Shown: positions 1 to 11,000 of the stretch, one piece after another | Numbering within the stretch: position 1 is the stretch's first letter | How the letters are laid out: the number at the start of each line of letters is the position of its first letter | Assembly (NCBI RefSeq): GCF_035083965.1 | Contig: NC_089722.1 | Location: forward strand, 31,771,958-31,835,957 | Length of the DNA: 64,000 bases | From: Branchiostoma lanceolatum | Taxonomy: Eukaryota; Chordata; Leptocardii; Amphioxiformes; Branchiostomatidae | Direction of reading: 5' to 3' | Notes under the pieces: generated by a model | The model's input: the letters and a program-made list of their open reading frames with translations, nothing else | What the model was told of the DNA's origin: nothing | Database searches by the model: none | Made by a program: the position numbers and the translations under genes

Positions 1-400
1 AAAATGGCCGATCCAAGATGGCGGATCCCAGGGGTCGCTAACAACACGTGACGTCATTTAATGACGTCATTTTGACGTCAACGTAGTAACCATTTACGTA
101 ATATGTCTTGGTATACCTTAAAATCAACAATACATACTATTTTGTTTAATACCTTAGGATATTACGGGAATTCCCTATTTAGCCAATAAAATCACATCAA
201 TGACGTCATAATTACGTCATATGACGTCATAACGTCACTAAAATTCTAGGAATTATAAAACTTTACATGAACATCACTCCCTACAGATTTGGGAATTATA
301 CATTATACCGTTCAGAGGTTATGGGGGGGGGGGGGGGGGGGCGAATGACCCCCCCCCCCCCCCCCAGTCCCAGATATCCCAAAAAAGCCCAGTCTGGATA
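1..400. repeat. Cluster of CRE-like palindromes and G/C homopolymers
   Basis: No gene is seen. At least five perfect TGACGTCA palindromes lie in two groups (about 49-80 and 202-232). A run of 19 G (323-341) is followed seven bases later by a run of 17 C (349-365), so the two runs can pair. This is probably part of a non-autonomous DNA element; binding by CREB/ATF proteins is possible but not shown. Confidence 0.5.
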
Positions 401-935
401 GGGTTAAGAAAGAACTGAAGCTGTACTGAATATTGCTAGCTGGTCATGAAGGAATTCTAATTCTGATTTTTTGGACCATATGGATGACGTCATCAATTTT
501 TTTTGCCCTTAATATGACTTCAAAGCTAAAATACAGCACTTTGGTACATAACACTGCAATGAAACTATGTTCTCCATGTGCATAATGATCAAAGCTACAA
601 ACGTACGTTCGCACAAATTGATATATACTTATCATCAGTAGTTATCAAAAATAATAGTTTTTACCTAATTAAAAAATTCTAATAGCTATGTCCACTTCAT
701 AAATATCAATTACGAACGGACGTTTGTAGCTTTGATCATTATTTTTTATTCAATATTATGCACATGGAAAACATAGTTTCATTGTAGTGTTATGTACCAA
801 AGTATTGTATTTTAGCTTTGAAAAAAACATATTAAAGGCAATAAAATGTGATGACGTCTTTCATATGATCCAAAAATCATATTCTTTCATGACCAGCTAT
901 CATTTTTCATTACAGCTACAGTTCTTTCTCAATTC
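400..935. repeat. Long palindromic (fold-back) element
   Basis: The left arm (about 404-635) is the diverged reverse complement of the right arm (about 690-935). The two short ORFs in the arms both encode LCTKVLYFSFE, which is the protein-level trace of the inverted repeat. A short unique loop lies at 640-690. It is best read as a fold-back MITE; no transposase is present. Confidence 0.75.
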
Positions 936-1126
936 ATTACTGAGAAAACAATGGAGAGTCAAAATGCCACTTTAGCCAGGGAGGAAACCTTAAAACGGAT
1001 AGCGAGTGAGTAAGCTGATATCTTGTGTTTGATGAGTCTTTTATTAGCTGGTACAAATGTAAAAATATGGAAGAAATTCAGGCTCTTACTTCTCTACTCT
1101 CACTTGATATAACATATTAGTATATA

Positions 1127-1335
1127 ACTAGAGAGGCAACATTTGCGGGCAAATACAACATATTTCACCCATCTCCATCCCCATGCAAAATGTGATCAAC
1201 CACATACAAAATGAACCATTACATAGACACATCAACCGAAAAAATGGATTATCAAAGTCCAAAATTCTGAAATTTCTGAAAGTGAAAGATATGCAGGAAT
1301 GTTTTTTTTTTCATAATCAAAATGCACATTTCTGG
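1127..1335 (+). repeat. Dispersed repeat, copy 1 (GGCAACATTTGCG family)
   Basis: It begins with a version of CTAGAAAGGCAACATTTGCG followed by spaced 'ATGnnnnAnTCCAAAAT'-like blocks. Related copies lie at about 17,650-18,110 (same strand) and 36,890-37,622 (opposite strand). It is non-coding. Confidence 0.55.
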
Positions 1336-1394
1336 CTTCTCTACCATGATATTGAAACCAAATGAGCAGAAATTTGTTATGGAAATGGCTCTGA

Positions 1395-2790
1395 TATGAA
1401 GAACTTTATTGCGCGACTATTGTAGCAGGTACAATGTATGGCAACAACAGTAAACATAGAACAAGACATAAGTATGGAATAAAACTATTGACTACAACAA
1501 AATAAGTATCTTATGTTTTACATTATTAAAGTTGGGCTAATTTTGAGTACCACTATTTTTTCTAATGACCAAACAATCTTTTACATATTTGCCTATTTTA
1601 ACATTGTATGGGCCGTTGCATTTAAATATATAGTCAGACCTATCTGTGGCATTGAGCGTCTTAAAATCTGAAGTACTTGAATTGAGAGAGGTGAATAACT
1701 CATCGCGTAGAGCATCATATTTAGTGCATTCCATAATAAAGTGAAACTCATCCTCTATTCGATTTGGACAGAATGGGCAAAACCTTTGGTCGGGAGCTAC
1801 ATTAAAGTATCTACCTGTTTCTATATTCAATATATGGCTACTGATTCTTAACTGTGTTATTGCTTTGCGGATTTCAACATTGTTCACATCATGAAGTTTT
1901 TTTTCTTGTATATAATGATTTTTGGATTTGTGAAGAAGGGACAATTTTGAATTATTGCTGACACAACTAAACCACTCTTGTATATGTGCATCCTGTAGTC
2001 TGCATTTAAGTTGGTGTTCAATAAAGTCTACTTTATAACATTTAGGATTCATCCATATATATCCAAGTCCGTGATAATTGAGAATATCCTTCACATGATT
2101 AATCCAGTCATGATCACTAGAAAATACAACATTGTATGCTTCGTGAAGCAGAGAGTCCTCAGGTAAGTTTACCAAACGGTGCCAATATTTTATGAGCTGA
2201 TTTTTTGCAGATAATATGATGGGGAAAGTTCCCAATTCACCTCGTACTCCGTCGTTGGAGGATTTTGAATGTACTCCTAGCAGAAATTTTTGAAAACGTA
2301 GGTCAATGATGTCAAATTCAGGTATATCCAACGGACGGTGTATGTTGGCTACTGAAAAGCCACCATTTTCTAGAGTGAGCTTAGACGTAAATTTTAGAAA
2401 CATATCTTTGTCTGATCTTCTTTCAAAATTAATGATGTAAGAATTAGTTAAATCGGAACAAGTACTCTTTCGAATTACAGCTGGTAAGTTTTCATCCAAT
2501 TGAAGTTTTCTAAGTAAAAAGGAAAGCATGTTTCTGGGTGTAGATATAGAAATGTTTTTCGATACAATAAGTTTCACAGTTTTGGAGGAATGATCAAAAC
2601 ATGTTAGTTCGGATCCATACAAAAGGATAGGTTTAACAAATTTGTCAAAAAGACTTTTACCTAATTTTATTGGGATATTTTCCGATGATAAAAGTGTTTT
2701 CAATTTGAATATAGCTCTCCTAGCCTTGGTTTTTAGAAATTGTGCCCACGTGTCTTTATTTGCAATTAATTCAGAATAATCAAGTCCCTA
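1395..2790 (-). pseudogene. LINE reverse-transcriptase ORF, C-terminal fragment
   Basis: The open stretch reads on the minus strand from about 2,790 to a stop at 1,537. It starts after an in-frame stop and not at a proper ATG, so it is a 5'-truncated remnant. The reading includes ARRAIFKLK, then KPILLYGSELTCF, which is the segment that follows the RT palm in many non-LTR retrotransposons. Near the C-terminus is a zinc-knuckle-like CPFC-x5-EDEFHF-x3-C motif. No RT catalytic FADD box is present. A minus-strand AATAAA (1,405-1,410) may mark the 3' end. The LINE clade cannot be fixed from this part alone. Confidence 0.8.
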
Positions 2791-3335
2791 GTGTTTCTAT
2801 TTGAGAAAAACTGGTGATGGCTGGTTAGATAGCAAACGGTACGAAGATCAGACCGGTTCTCTACACACACACATACACTCGCAATTTTTTCCTTTGTGTA
2901 GCGACAAATACTGCGAGTTGAATCATTTCCATGTCAAAGCTTTACCGGTAAAAACCTTGCAAACTGTAAATATTTAATCTTTCATCGCAGAAAATCTGCA
3001 TTTATGTCAAAATATACATGTTTTCAGAATTGGCTGCGATCTATTAGTCGTATATCCTTTTCTGCCTGACAGGGAGGTCTGCCTGCTTCTTACACAGGCA
3101 GTTTCTCATGGATACTGAACCCAACAGTTCAGAAGAAAGATCTAAGTTAATGCAGACAACTACGTGCAAAACAAATTTACCTCAGTCGAAAACAGAGGCT
3201 TTTCGTGTACATATGCCATGTCCAGACACAGTATTTGTACATCTAGGCCAATATATCTATACATTTATGCAAAAAAGAATCCCTGAAATAGCGACTTAAT
3301 TGTATAAGACATTTAACTCATCATCATGTAACTGT
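2791..3335. other. Intergenic, nothing recognised
   Basis: AT-rich sequence with only short chance ORFs (including one at 3,108-3,299) and no splice-site pattern or known motif. Confidence 0.5.
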
Positions 3336-3369
3336 ACAACTGAGATGTTTGACCCCCCATTGTTATATA

Positions 3370-3585
3370 TATTCTGTTGATACTATCTAACATTGACATT
3401 TTATAGCCTATTACCTTTCTGTAGTTTGTACTACATTAGTAGAAGTAGTCAGTTGATACTATCTACCATAGACATCATTGTATAGCCTGGAACCTCCCTG
3501 CAGTTCGTACTACATTTAGTAGAAGTAGCCAGCAGTATTTTGCCTTAGTTGTGCAATAAACTTTGACTTGACTTGAGTTGGATCA
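3370..3585 (+). repeat. Two-copy tandem repeat ending in a LINE-like tail
   Basis: An approximately 78-bp unit starting GTTGATACTATCTA and ending with GTAGAAGTAGYCA occurs twice (about 3,377-3,452 and 3,453-3,532). It is followed by AATAAA (3,555-3,560) and a short TTGACTTGACTTGA tail. This resembles the 3' end of a CR1/L2-type retroposon; a similar tail lies near 36,480. Confidence 0.5.
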
Positions 3586-4148
3586 TGATCTGCTTCTCTT
3601 CTTTAGTGAGGTCTGGAGGATAGAAACAGAAGAGTGAGATGTAGCATATCAATACAGAGGCTCGTGTAACATTAATCAAAGAAACTATAGACAGATATGG
3701 AATCTATTGTGTACAAAGAAACATGCATGATTCTAGAATTACTTACAATCTTGTGTGGCTGGCTGGGACCAGATTTGTCTGCTTCCTCCAAATGTGGTTT
3801 ATCACCGACCAGGCTCTGCTTCTCTAGAGGAGGTCCCATCTAGAGAAGAGAAATATGTGCACAGGATATAGCATCACAATGCAGAGTAGAAACATTCATC
3901 AACAATATATTTTGACCATACATATAGTCTTGGCAAAATATAATGAAAGAAATCATACGTTGACTTGCAAACTGTACATATTGTCTGTCGTCAGAAGAAA
4001 ACATTACTAGACATTCACTTGTGTTGGAGATAATCTTCTCTTTAATGCCCATGCCAGACCTGTCTCTACACCTACATGTACATCTAGTCAGACAGAAGAA
4101 AACAGACCCTACCTGTTGTGTGCCACAAGTATAATTGCCCCTTATCAT
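3583..4148 (-). CDS. Possible small three-exon gene or captured exon set, function unknown
   Basis: Three minus-strand segments join in phase 0 with good splice consensus: 4,148-4,113 (after TTTTCAG, before GTAGGG), 3,839-3,747 (after TCTCTAG, before GTAAGT) and 3,612-3,583 (after CCTCCAG, ending in TGA). They encode about 52 residues: MIRGNYTCGTQQ, then a segment starting MGPPLEKQSLVGDK, then TSLKKRSRS and stop. Both first segments start with ATG directly after an acceptor, so the true start is uncertain and upstream exons may exist. The flanking introns resemble one another, suggesting internal duplication. No family is recognised. It lies just beyond the coding end of the Helitron, so it may be captured gene fragments. 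An unspliced chance match is also possible. Confidence 0.35.
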
Positions 4149-4477
4149 CTGAAAAGAAACAGAGACACTTTATTCATTTTTCTATACATTACTAGGCATC
4201 TCTCAAAATATTATGCAGAATGCTTTTCAATGGGAAAATGATACGAAATATGACAATGACAGAGATATGAAAACATTTACACATATTGTACAGGGAAGGT
4301 AAAACTTTACAAGAAGGAAAAACTTATTGACCTGAATAATATGAAAACCATAATGAAGGCAAATGACCTGAGATTTGTTATGACATTCTACAAAGAAAAT
4401 TAATGCAAAGAATTACAAATTGGCAGTAACAAGAAAGTATTGACACGAATGATTCTTAATCTACAAGGCTTCCAATC

Positions 4478-5085
4478 ATGGAGCATCCACCAGGCTCCCC
4501 CTTAAGCAGGTCTTCCCAATGCTCTCATCCCCTACTGAATGTGGTGGCAAGGCGGGAAGCTGGTGCAAATATGTCATTCACAGGCTCCCACTCACCAGGC
4601 TCCCCCTTGCCAGGTCATTTTGGCAAGAGCGGAGCGGGACCCTTAGTCGTTCCCCATCCCCCTTGCCACCACCAAATGTGCCGGGTGGCAAGGGCCGGGA
4701 TGCTGGCACAAATATGTCATTCACAGGCTTCCACCTAATCTCCAAGCTTATCTACACGGTCCCAAAATTCGTATATGCTAGCCAGAGAAGCTCCAGTCAA
4801 CCAGAGACCTAGCGGACTATAGCTTCTCTGGCTAGCATATACGATTTTTGGCACCGTGTAGATCTGCTTGGACATTACATCCACCAGATTCCCCCTTGCC
4901 AGGCCATTTTGGCCAGAGCCAGACCAGGACCCTTTGTCCTTCCCCATTCCCTTTGCCATCACCAAATGTGCTTAGGGGCAAAGGCCGGACGCTGGCGCAA
5001 ATATGTCATTCACAGGCTCCCTGTCATGGAACACTCACTGGGCTCACCCTTGTCATCCAGATTGACAAGGCCGGAGCTGGTACAA
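4478..5085 (+). repeat. Diverged tandem repeats, each able to fold into a hairpin
   Basis: Four related units (about 4,481-4,590, 4,588-4,733, 4,874-5,022 and a partial 5,031-5,085) share CAAATATGTCATTCACAGG and CACCAGGCTCCCCCTTG. Units two to four each keep a different GC-rich stem: CCCTTGCCACC/GGTGGCAAGGG, CCTTTGCC/GGCAAAGG and CCTTGTC/GACAAGG. This may be 3' non-coding sequence of the neighbouring Helitron. It is not coding despite overlapping ORFs. Confidence 0.65.
4743..4870. repeat. Short fold-back element inside the repeat array
   Basis: The 48-bp left arm, starting AAGCTTATCTACACGG, is an almost perfect reverse complement of the right arm ending at about 4,870, with a roughly 30-base loop. 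It separates repeat units two and three, so it inserted after the array formed. Confidence 0.75.
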
Positions 5086-5124
5086 TACACGTACTCTCTT
5101 ATCCCTTCGACTCTGATCATCGTA

Positions 5125-6774
5125 CTAGTCTGAGCACCGATTTATACGATCACAGCACAACGTACAGTACACAGCATCATGGTAGCTGTAGAATGTCTGT
5201 ATCACACCATGATTGACAACAGCTTCAAGTGGTGAAATGTACACATGGTCAATGAGAGTTCCTCTTACAGTTGTAGGAGCCTGTATCAACTGTTTGAACC
5301 CATTTTTCATCAAGAATGATAGGATTGTTTTGTTTTCACTTGAAATCAAATTCTCATTGAAGTCACCAACAATCACTGTGTTCACGCCGGTCCGTCGCTA
5401 TGGTAAAGTCCCAATCACTAAGGGGGTATCGGGTTACCGGACGCCTCCGCGGGCTCCCGCGAGCCGATGCCGGCCAGCCTGTGAATCTGTTCAAATGTCA
5501 TAAATAGTTTCAAAACGATCCCCTCGTTCAAATTAAAGGGAATTTGTGTTGCGTATGCCCCCAATGTCAGCGTTTCGAATCCTGTAGAAAAATCCGGGTA
5601 AATTCAGGCTTGAGCCCGATGAATGCCGCCTTCTAGAACAGGAATATTAAAACCAGACAACTGATTTTAATTGGCTCCAAAATTTACTAAATATCCTAGA
5701 TAAAACTTTTTGTCTTAGGATTTCGTATTTTTCGAATTAGAAATATTCTTGAGATCGGGAAAAAGGCGTAAAATTTCTTGTTTTTACCTTCCAAGACCCA
5801 TAATTCGACAGTGTCTGCATTTTTTAAAAATCCCTAAGACAGAAACCTCCGGAAAACCGTTGGCTTTGTTTCAAGCCGTCAATGAGGCAAATTGGACGCT
5901 ATTTGGTCCCGATCTAAATATGGTGTTTGCACGCATGTCATGCTGAACGGATAGGGGTAGGGGGTCACTAATACCGGCGTAAACATTCCTTGAAATATTT
6001 TACTTCACTAACAAAGACGTTAGTAGCTTCTTGACATGTTGATTAACCACAGTAAAATGGCAGCATCTATTTATTGTCCAGAAAATGATTTGTATTTCTA
6101 AAAAAGTCGGTTGCCGTTCTGATGTGAGGCACGCAGGTAAAAGGGTCAGTCGGCAAGGAATTTCAGTGGATACTTGCTAATGACCTCGGGTAACCCCAAA
6201 TCGAACACGCGTTCTGTTCGCTCGTACGTCAATCATGTCCGATCGAACGTGAAAGAACATGCTTCGGATTCGAAAAAAGTCTGGGACTTTTGAGGCCTAA
6301 TTTGACCACCGTGGTTATTTCTTTCCACTGCAGACAAGCGCTCCAACAGTTTCTCCAAACCGGATATGAATCGGTTTTGGGGGACTTTTGGTGGTCTATA
6401 AACCGCTACAATGAGATGTTTCATAGGCATGCAGTCAGCAGAAACTTGCACAACCTCACATTCTAGGCCGATGTCATTTGGGATGGGAATTTCAGAACAC
6501 CTGTATATGTCACGGACATATACTGCCACGCCTCCATGAGGGGAATTAATTGTCTTATTAGAACCTTCCTCACCAACATGCTCACTTGGCCTGTCTTTGC
6601 GAAACATGTTAAAAAATCTCCAACTGCACCTGAGAGGACTGCACATTTTCTGACAGCCATGTTTCAGCCAGGAAAATGATATCAGCTTTAACCAAACAAG
6701 TTGACTTCAGACTTTTTATGTGACTTACAAGTCCTTCAGTATTGTGATGGACAATGTTCAACTTCAGCACCTCA
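5125..6774 (-). pseudogene. Helitron C-terminal AP-like endonuclease, interrupted
   Basis: The endonuclease/exonuclease/phosphatase fold follows the helicase. The N-terminal part reads LNIVHHNTEGL then ADIIFLAETWL (catalytic Glu region). After a frameshift near 6,630 come HGGVAVYVRD and LIVAVYRPP. An insertion then splits the chain just after ERNNH, and the reading resumes as VIVGDFNEN (5,385 downward), then TLIDHVYIS, and ends near YSYHDAVYCTL, which holds the usual histidine. The family nicks DNA. The break and frameshift mean no functional enzyme can be made from this copy. Confidence 0.8.
5388..6312. mobile_element. Insertion of about 0.92 kb within the endonuclease region
   Basis: The endonuclease reading leaves the frame at about 6,312 and resumes at about 5,388 with nothing missing from the protein motif order. 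The inserted sequence holds no long ORF and no recognised family. Weakly similar ends share AAAGTCCCA about 20 bases inside. No clear target-site duplication could be defined. Confidence 0.6.
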
Positions 6775-7415
6775 TTTACAGCTCTGTCACCAACATTTGT
6801 AAATGGGTTGGATAGATATTCGAAGTGCATCGTCTTATTGACTGCCTTCTGCACAGCCTCATCACAGTAGATGGACTCCTGCTTATAGTCTGTGATGTGA
6901 AGACTGCCTATGGAACATACCCTACTCAATGCAATATACGCCATACCTGATGCAAACATTTTTTTCGTCGAGACAACCACTTCAGGAACAGTCATGCCCT
7001 ATACTTTGTGTACTGTGCAGGCCCAAGCTAGCTTGAGAGGAATCTGGTAACGTTTGGCTTTACTCAACCTCTTCAACTTGTCCTCAATCTGATGTATAGG
7101 CACTGAATTTTCGGTAGACTGCTTGGAACTGCACTTTTTAGTCTTTCAAGCGTGCCTGCATTTGGATGATCAAACTGCACAAAGACAGTCCCAACTTCAT
7201 TTGCATCATTCTTACCACATATTACACCAGTCACTGTTCCAAACGCACCATTCACTAGACCATCCTCAACATTGACATTTCTACAAAGGATGATCCTAGC
7301 ACCAACCCCAACTTTGACCACATCAAGGAGGTCCTGTTTTGCTCCTATTACACGAGGTCGTCTTGACATTGAACCTGTGGTGGGATCTTTGAGAAAATCA
7401 GAGGCTTGAAAGCAG
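6775..7415 (-). pseudogene. Helitron helicase C-terminal domain (Pif1-type), broken
   Basis: It continues the helicase from the large upstream ORF after the 7,416-8,031 insertion. Visible segments in order are FQASDFLKDPTTG, GVGARIILCRNVNVEDGLVN, then after a frameshift near 7,100 KRYQIPLKLAWACTVHKV, a TAG stop at about 7,000 where the family usually has Gln, then GMTVPE and the motif VI box GMAYIALSRV. These are typical of Helitron helicases. The protein would unwind DNA during rolling-circle transposition. Confidence 0.8.
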
Positions 7416-8031
7416 TAGAATCGAGCTATTTGCATTACTGTTAATAGCATACTTCGGGGATATGCATAAAATTCTGAAAACCCAAACCATTTCCCATTCA
7501 CTCCATTATAAATAAGATGGCATAATTGCATTAGGCATTTTCGCTTACTCCTGCTATTTGCATAAAATAATGCCAATGCCAACAGGAAAAACCGGTTGAA
7601 ATGTCAAAATCACTAACTCTTATGGATTGTAAATCCAGTATGGGAAGTTTCTATGGTAAGACAACACCATAGCTACTCTTATTGTCCTTTGTTTTTGGAA
7701 AAGCTGTTGCCAGTCTCCATTGTCATTTGCTGTGATAGGATACAGAAGAATAGAATTGCCAATTTTTTGCTAAGTTTGCCATCCTTTGCGTTCAACATGT
7801 GTAAATAAACTGATGATATGCTTATGAATTCAATATGTTACATTTTGTATAATCTGTAAGTGAGTGAATTTGACACAAAGTGTGTGTGCTTCCTTGAAGT
7901 GCCATCCAGGTGACCACTACACCCCCCTCCCCCCTCAGTGCTGCCCATTTTGTCCCCTAGGGTTAATGGACTACTCCTTATTATTGCATAAAATACACTG
8001 ACAAATCAGTTATGCAAATAAGCGGATTCTA
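7416..8031. mobile_element. TA-flanked MITE inserted in the Helitron helicase
   Basis: The left end TAGAATCGAGCTATTTGCAT matches the inverse of the right end, allowing one or two changes (TAGAATCCGCTTATTTGCAT on the other strand). TA is present on both sides, as for Tc1/mariner-like MITEs. It splits the helicase between LRCSDI and QASDFL. It is 616 bp long with no coding capacity, so it is non-autonomous. Confidence 0.75.
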
Positions 8032-11000
8032 ATGTAATATCTGAACACCTGAGATTCAACATCTTGTCATTATGGTCTGCGGCAGCGTTATTTCTGGAAA
8101 AGATGTGAAGTGCATCCTTAGGATAATCATCCGATGCGAAGTCTACAGCTAAAACCCTTGACGCTAAAAGTTTGTCATCTTCATCTGAAAGTTTGTCTTT
8201 TTTTCTCTTCACCCTCATTCTATTCAAAAGCTTTGCAAAGGAAGCGTCATCCTTCTGCCTCATGATTTCCTCAAGTTCAATAACTTCAAAGATTCGACCC
8301 CACAAGTCACCAATTTCTTCTTCCTTGTAGAGACTTCCTCCACTGACTGGAGGTATCTGATACATGTCACCCACTGCCAAGATGCTTACATTTCCAAAGT
8401 CTGCATTTGGCCTTCCTTGTGTCAGCTGACGCAACCTACCGTGGATAAAGGACAGTAGCTTTTTGTCGACCATTGAAACTTCGTCTACAATCACAATTTT
8501 CAGGCTTTCAAACTGCGCACGCAAAGTGTTAAGGGTACTTTCAGCAAGTGGTTGATACTTGCTGGTCATAACATTCAGATGGAACGCATGGTGGACAGTG
8601 CTTCCACCAATATTGAATGCGGCAGTTCCGGTGGGTGCTGTAAGAAGGACAGAGACATTATCAGGGTTTTCTTGTATCTGTTGTAGTAACCTGGTAGCCT
8701 CATAATATATGCATTTGATAAGATGTCTTTTTCCAGTCCCCGCACCGCCCGTTACAAAAATATGGAAGGGATCTGGTCGTTTTCCCTGTACAGTGTCCAT
8801 ACACCACTTACGTACAAAATAGAAGACCTTCTGTTGCATCGGGTTGAGAGACTGCATCATGGGGATTGCAGCTTTTGACGAGACCTTTGTCTGGCAGCCT
8901 TCTAGGGTAAAGCTTTTTTCTTTGGATTTGTCAGTTATTGCTAGGTCAGGGATGTCGTCCTCTGTGCCTTCATTACCCTCATTTGCCTTATCTTCTTCTC
9001 TCATATTTTGACACTCAAGTCTTTCTTGCTCCAGTTCGGGGAAGATCTGGGCCCATACATCTTCTACATAACTACCGTTTTCTACGTCTTTAAGGGCCTG
9101 CTCAATTTCATCAACATTTTGCTCAAATTTGCGCCTATTCCCATTCACGATGACATTGACCCTATCCTCCGAGTCTGACAAGGGAGCAAACCCATCCGAG
9201 TAGAATTCTTCATACTTTGCATATTGTGGTGGTTTCAACTGCGCGTCAATGTAGTGTGGCAAGTACAACTTGAGCAATGTCAAGTAGAATCGCTCTGGCT
9301 CTTTCAGTCTATTAAATTTGGCATAGCGGATGATTGCAGGCTTATATCTTGTACGTTTTTGTACAACCCCCAAATTATCCCTTAGCACATGTTTTGCTTC
9401 TCCTCTATAAGATTGCTCGACATTACTTTGTTTGCCTGAACAAGAAACGACACGATACTCAGAGACAAACTCTGCAGCACACATTGATCGGAAGGGTTCT
9501 TCTGGTGGTCTTGCCTTGTATCGATCCATAATGCTTGGCATCCAGATGCGTGCTTCATCACAGTTTCCCTCTCTCTCAAGCTTTTGAATTTCCGTCAAAG
9601 GCTTTGACAAGCGATGAGCTTTCTCATCTGTCGGTATGAATATGACTTCTCTTGAACAATCCTTTAACTTCAGGCTACAGACTCGATACACTGCCTCCTG
9701 GGCACTATGGTGAAGGTAGACATTACCAACTTTTCTCATTTCATTCAATATATCCTCATTGCCTTCCCTTGCCTCTTTCTGGGCCTGTTTGAGTAGCTTT
9801 CCCATTTCTCTTTCTGCTTTGCTGATATATGATACAATGTACCTGACACAACTGTATGCATCAAGAACAAACTGGATGTCCATTTTACCATTCCAAGCCC
9901 GGAGTAGATGCGGATTGTAATTGTTCACCCACACGTCCTTTGGCTCACGTCTGAGCACTACTTGCTTCCTGGTTGCCATCAAGTTGAAAGCGTCACAGAA
10001 CTGTGCAGTGGTGAGATTTGCCTCCTTCAGTATGTCGTCAGCGGAGCACTTTTCTGGCTCTGTGGTCTTGTCCAACACGTCCCAGAACGTTTTGAGGATG
10101 ACTTCGGCTTCCTTTTTCCTTCCTTTGAAGGATGCCATTTCTGCATCATTTAGATCCTGAAGTTTCACAGGGCTGCACATAAATGTCTGCTTTACTGGAG
10201 GTTTTGGAAATGCGAACCTACAGACCTTGCCACCTTTCTTGCAAGATGATGTATGACCTTTTCGGTGCATTTGAACCTGACTAACTATGTCAAACAACTC
10301 TTTATCTGTCTCTGAGTCTGGTAGCTGACTGCACACATACCTGTCCACAAAGGAGCAGACCTCCTCCTCAGAATTTATATTCAATTTTGGCGCATCTTTC
10401 ACCCAAAACAAACAGTGGATATGTGGACTTCCGCGCTGTTGAAACTCTGTCCGCGTAAAAGTGTCTACGACTTCTCCTATTGGTTGCGATGGAGATTCAA
10501 TGAGATGCTTAAAAAGCAGCTTGACTCGACGATCAAACATGCGAGCAGCAGTGACAGGATTACTTCTCAAAATGTCGCAGCGCTCTTCCCACGACAACTC
10601 GCTTACTAGCACGGTACCATGATCTTGTCGAATTGCCTCTAACACTTCGGGCCATCGCAAATCTGCGGCAGAAAATGTTGCGAACCAGGTTGGAATTCCG
10701 AGCTGTCTTATCATTGCGAACAATTCATTTAGCGCCCTATCCCAAAACTGGGGAGTGCCCCTGACTGGCTGCAGGAAGCGATAGCCTTGATCTGACTTAA
10801 GAATGGCATGCAGGTCCTCTTTTTTTGACAACATGCCAGCAGATATTCTACGGCCATCACTTGTTGTAGGTGAACCTTTGCGCATAGATATAGAACTATT
10901 TGATTGTATGAAGTGCAGCTCTGTTACAAATTGTGCATAGAATATGTAGCAAGTGTCTCTCGCAAACCGTGTATCTGCAGCCATAAGGCGTGCCTTGAAG

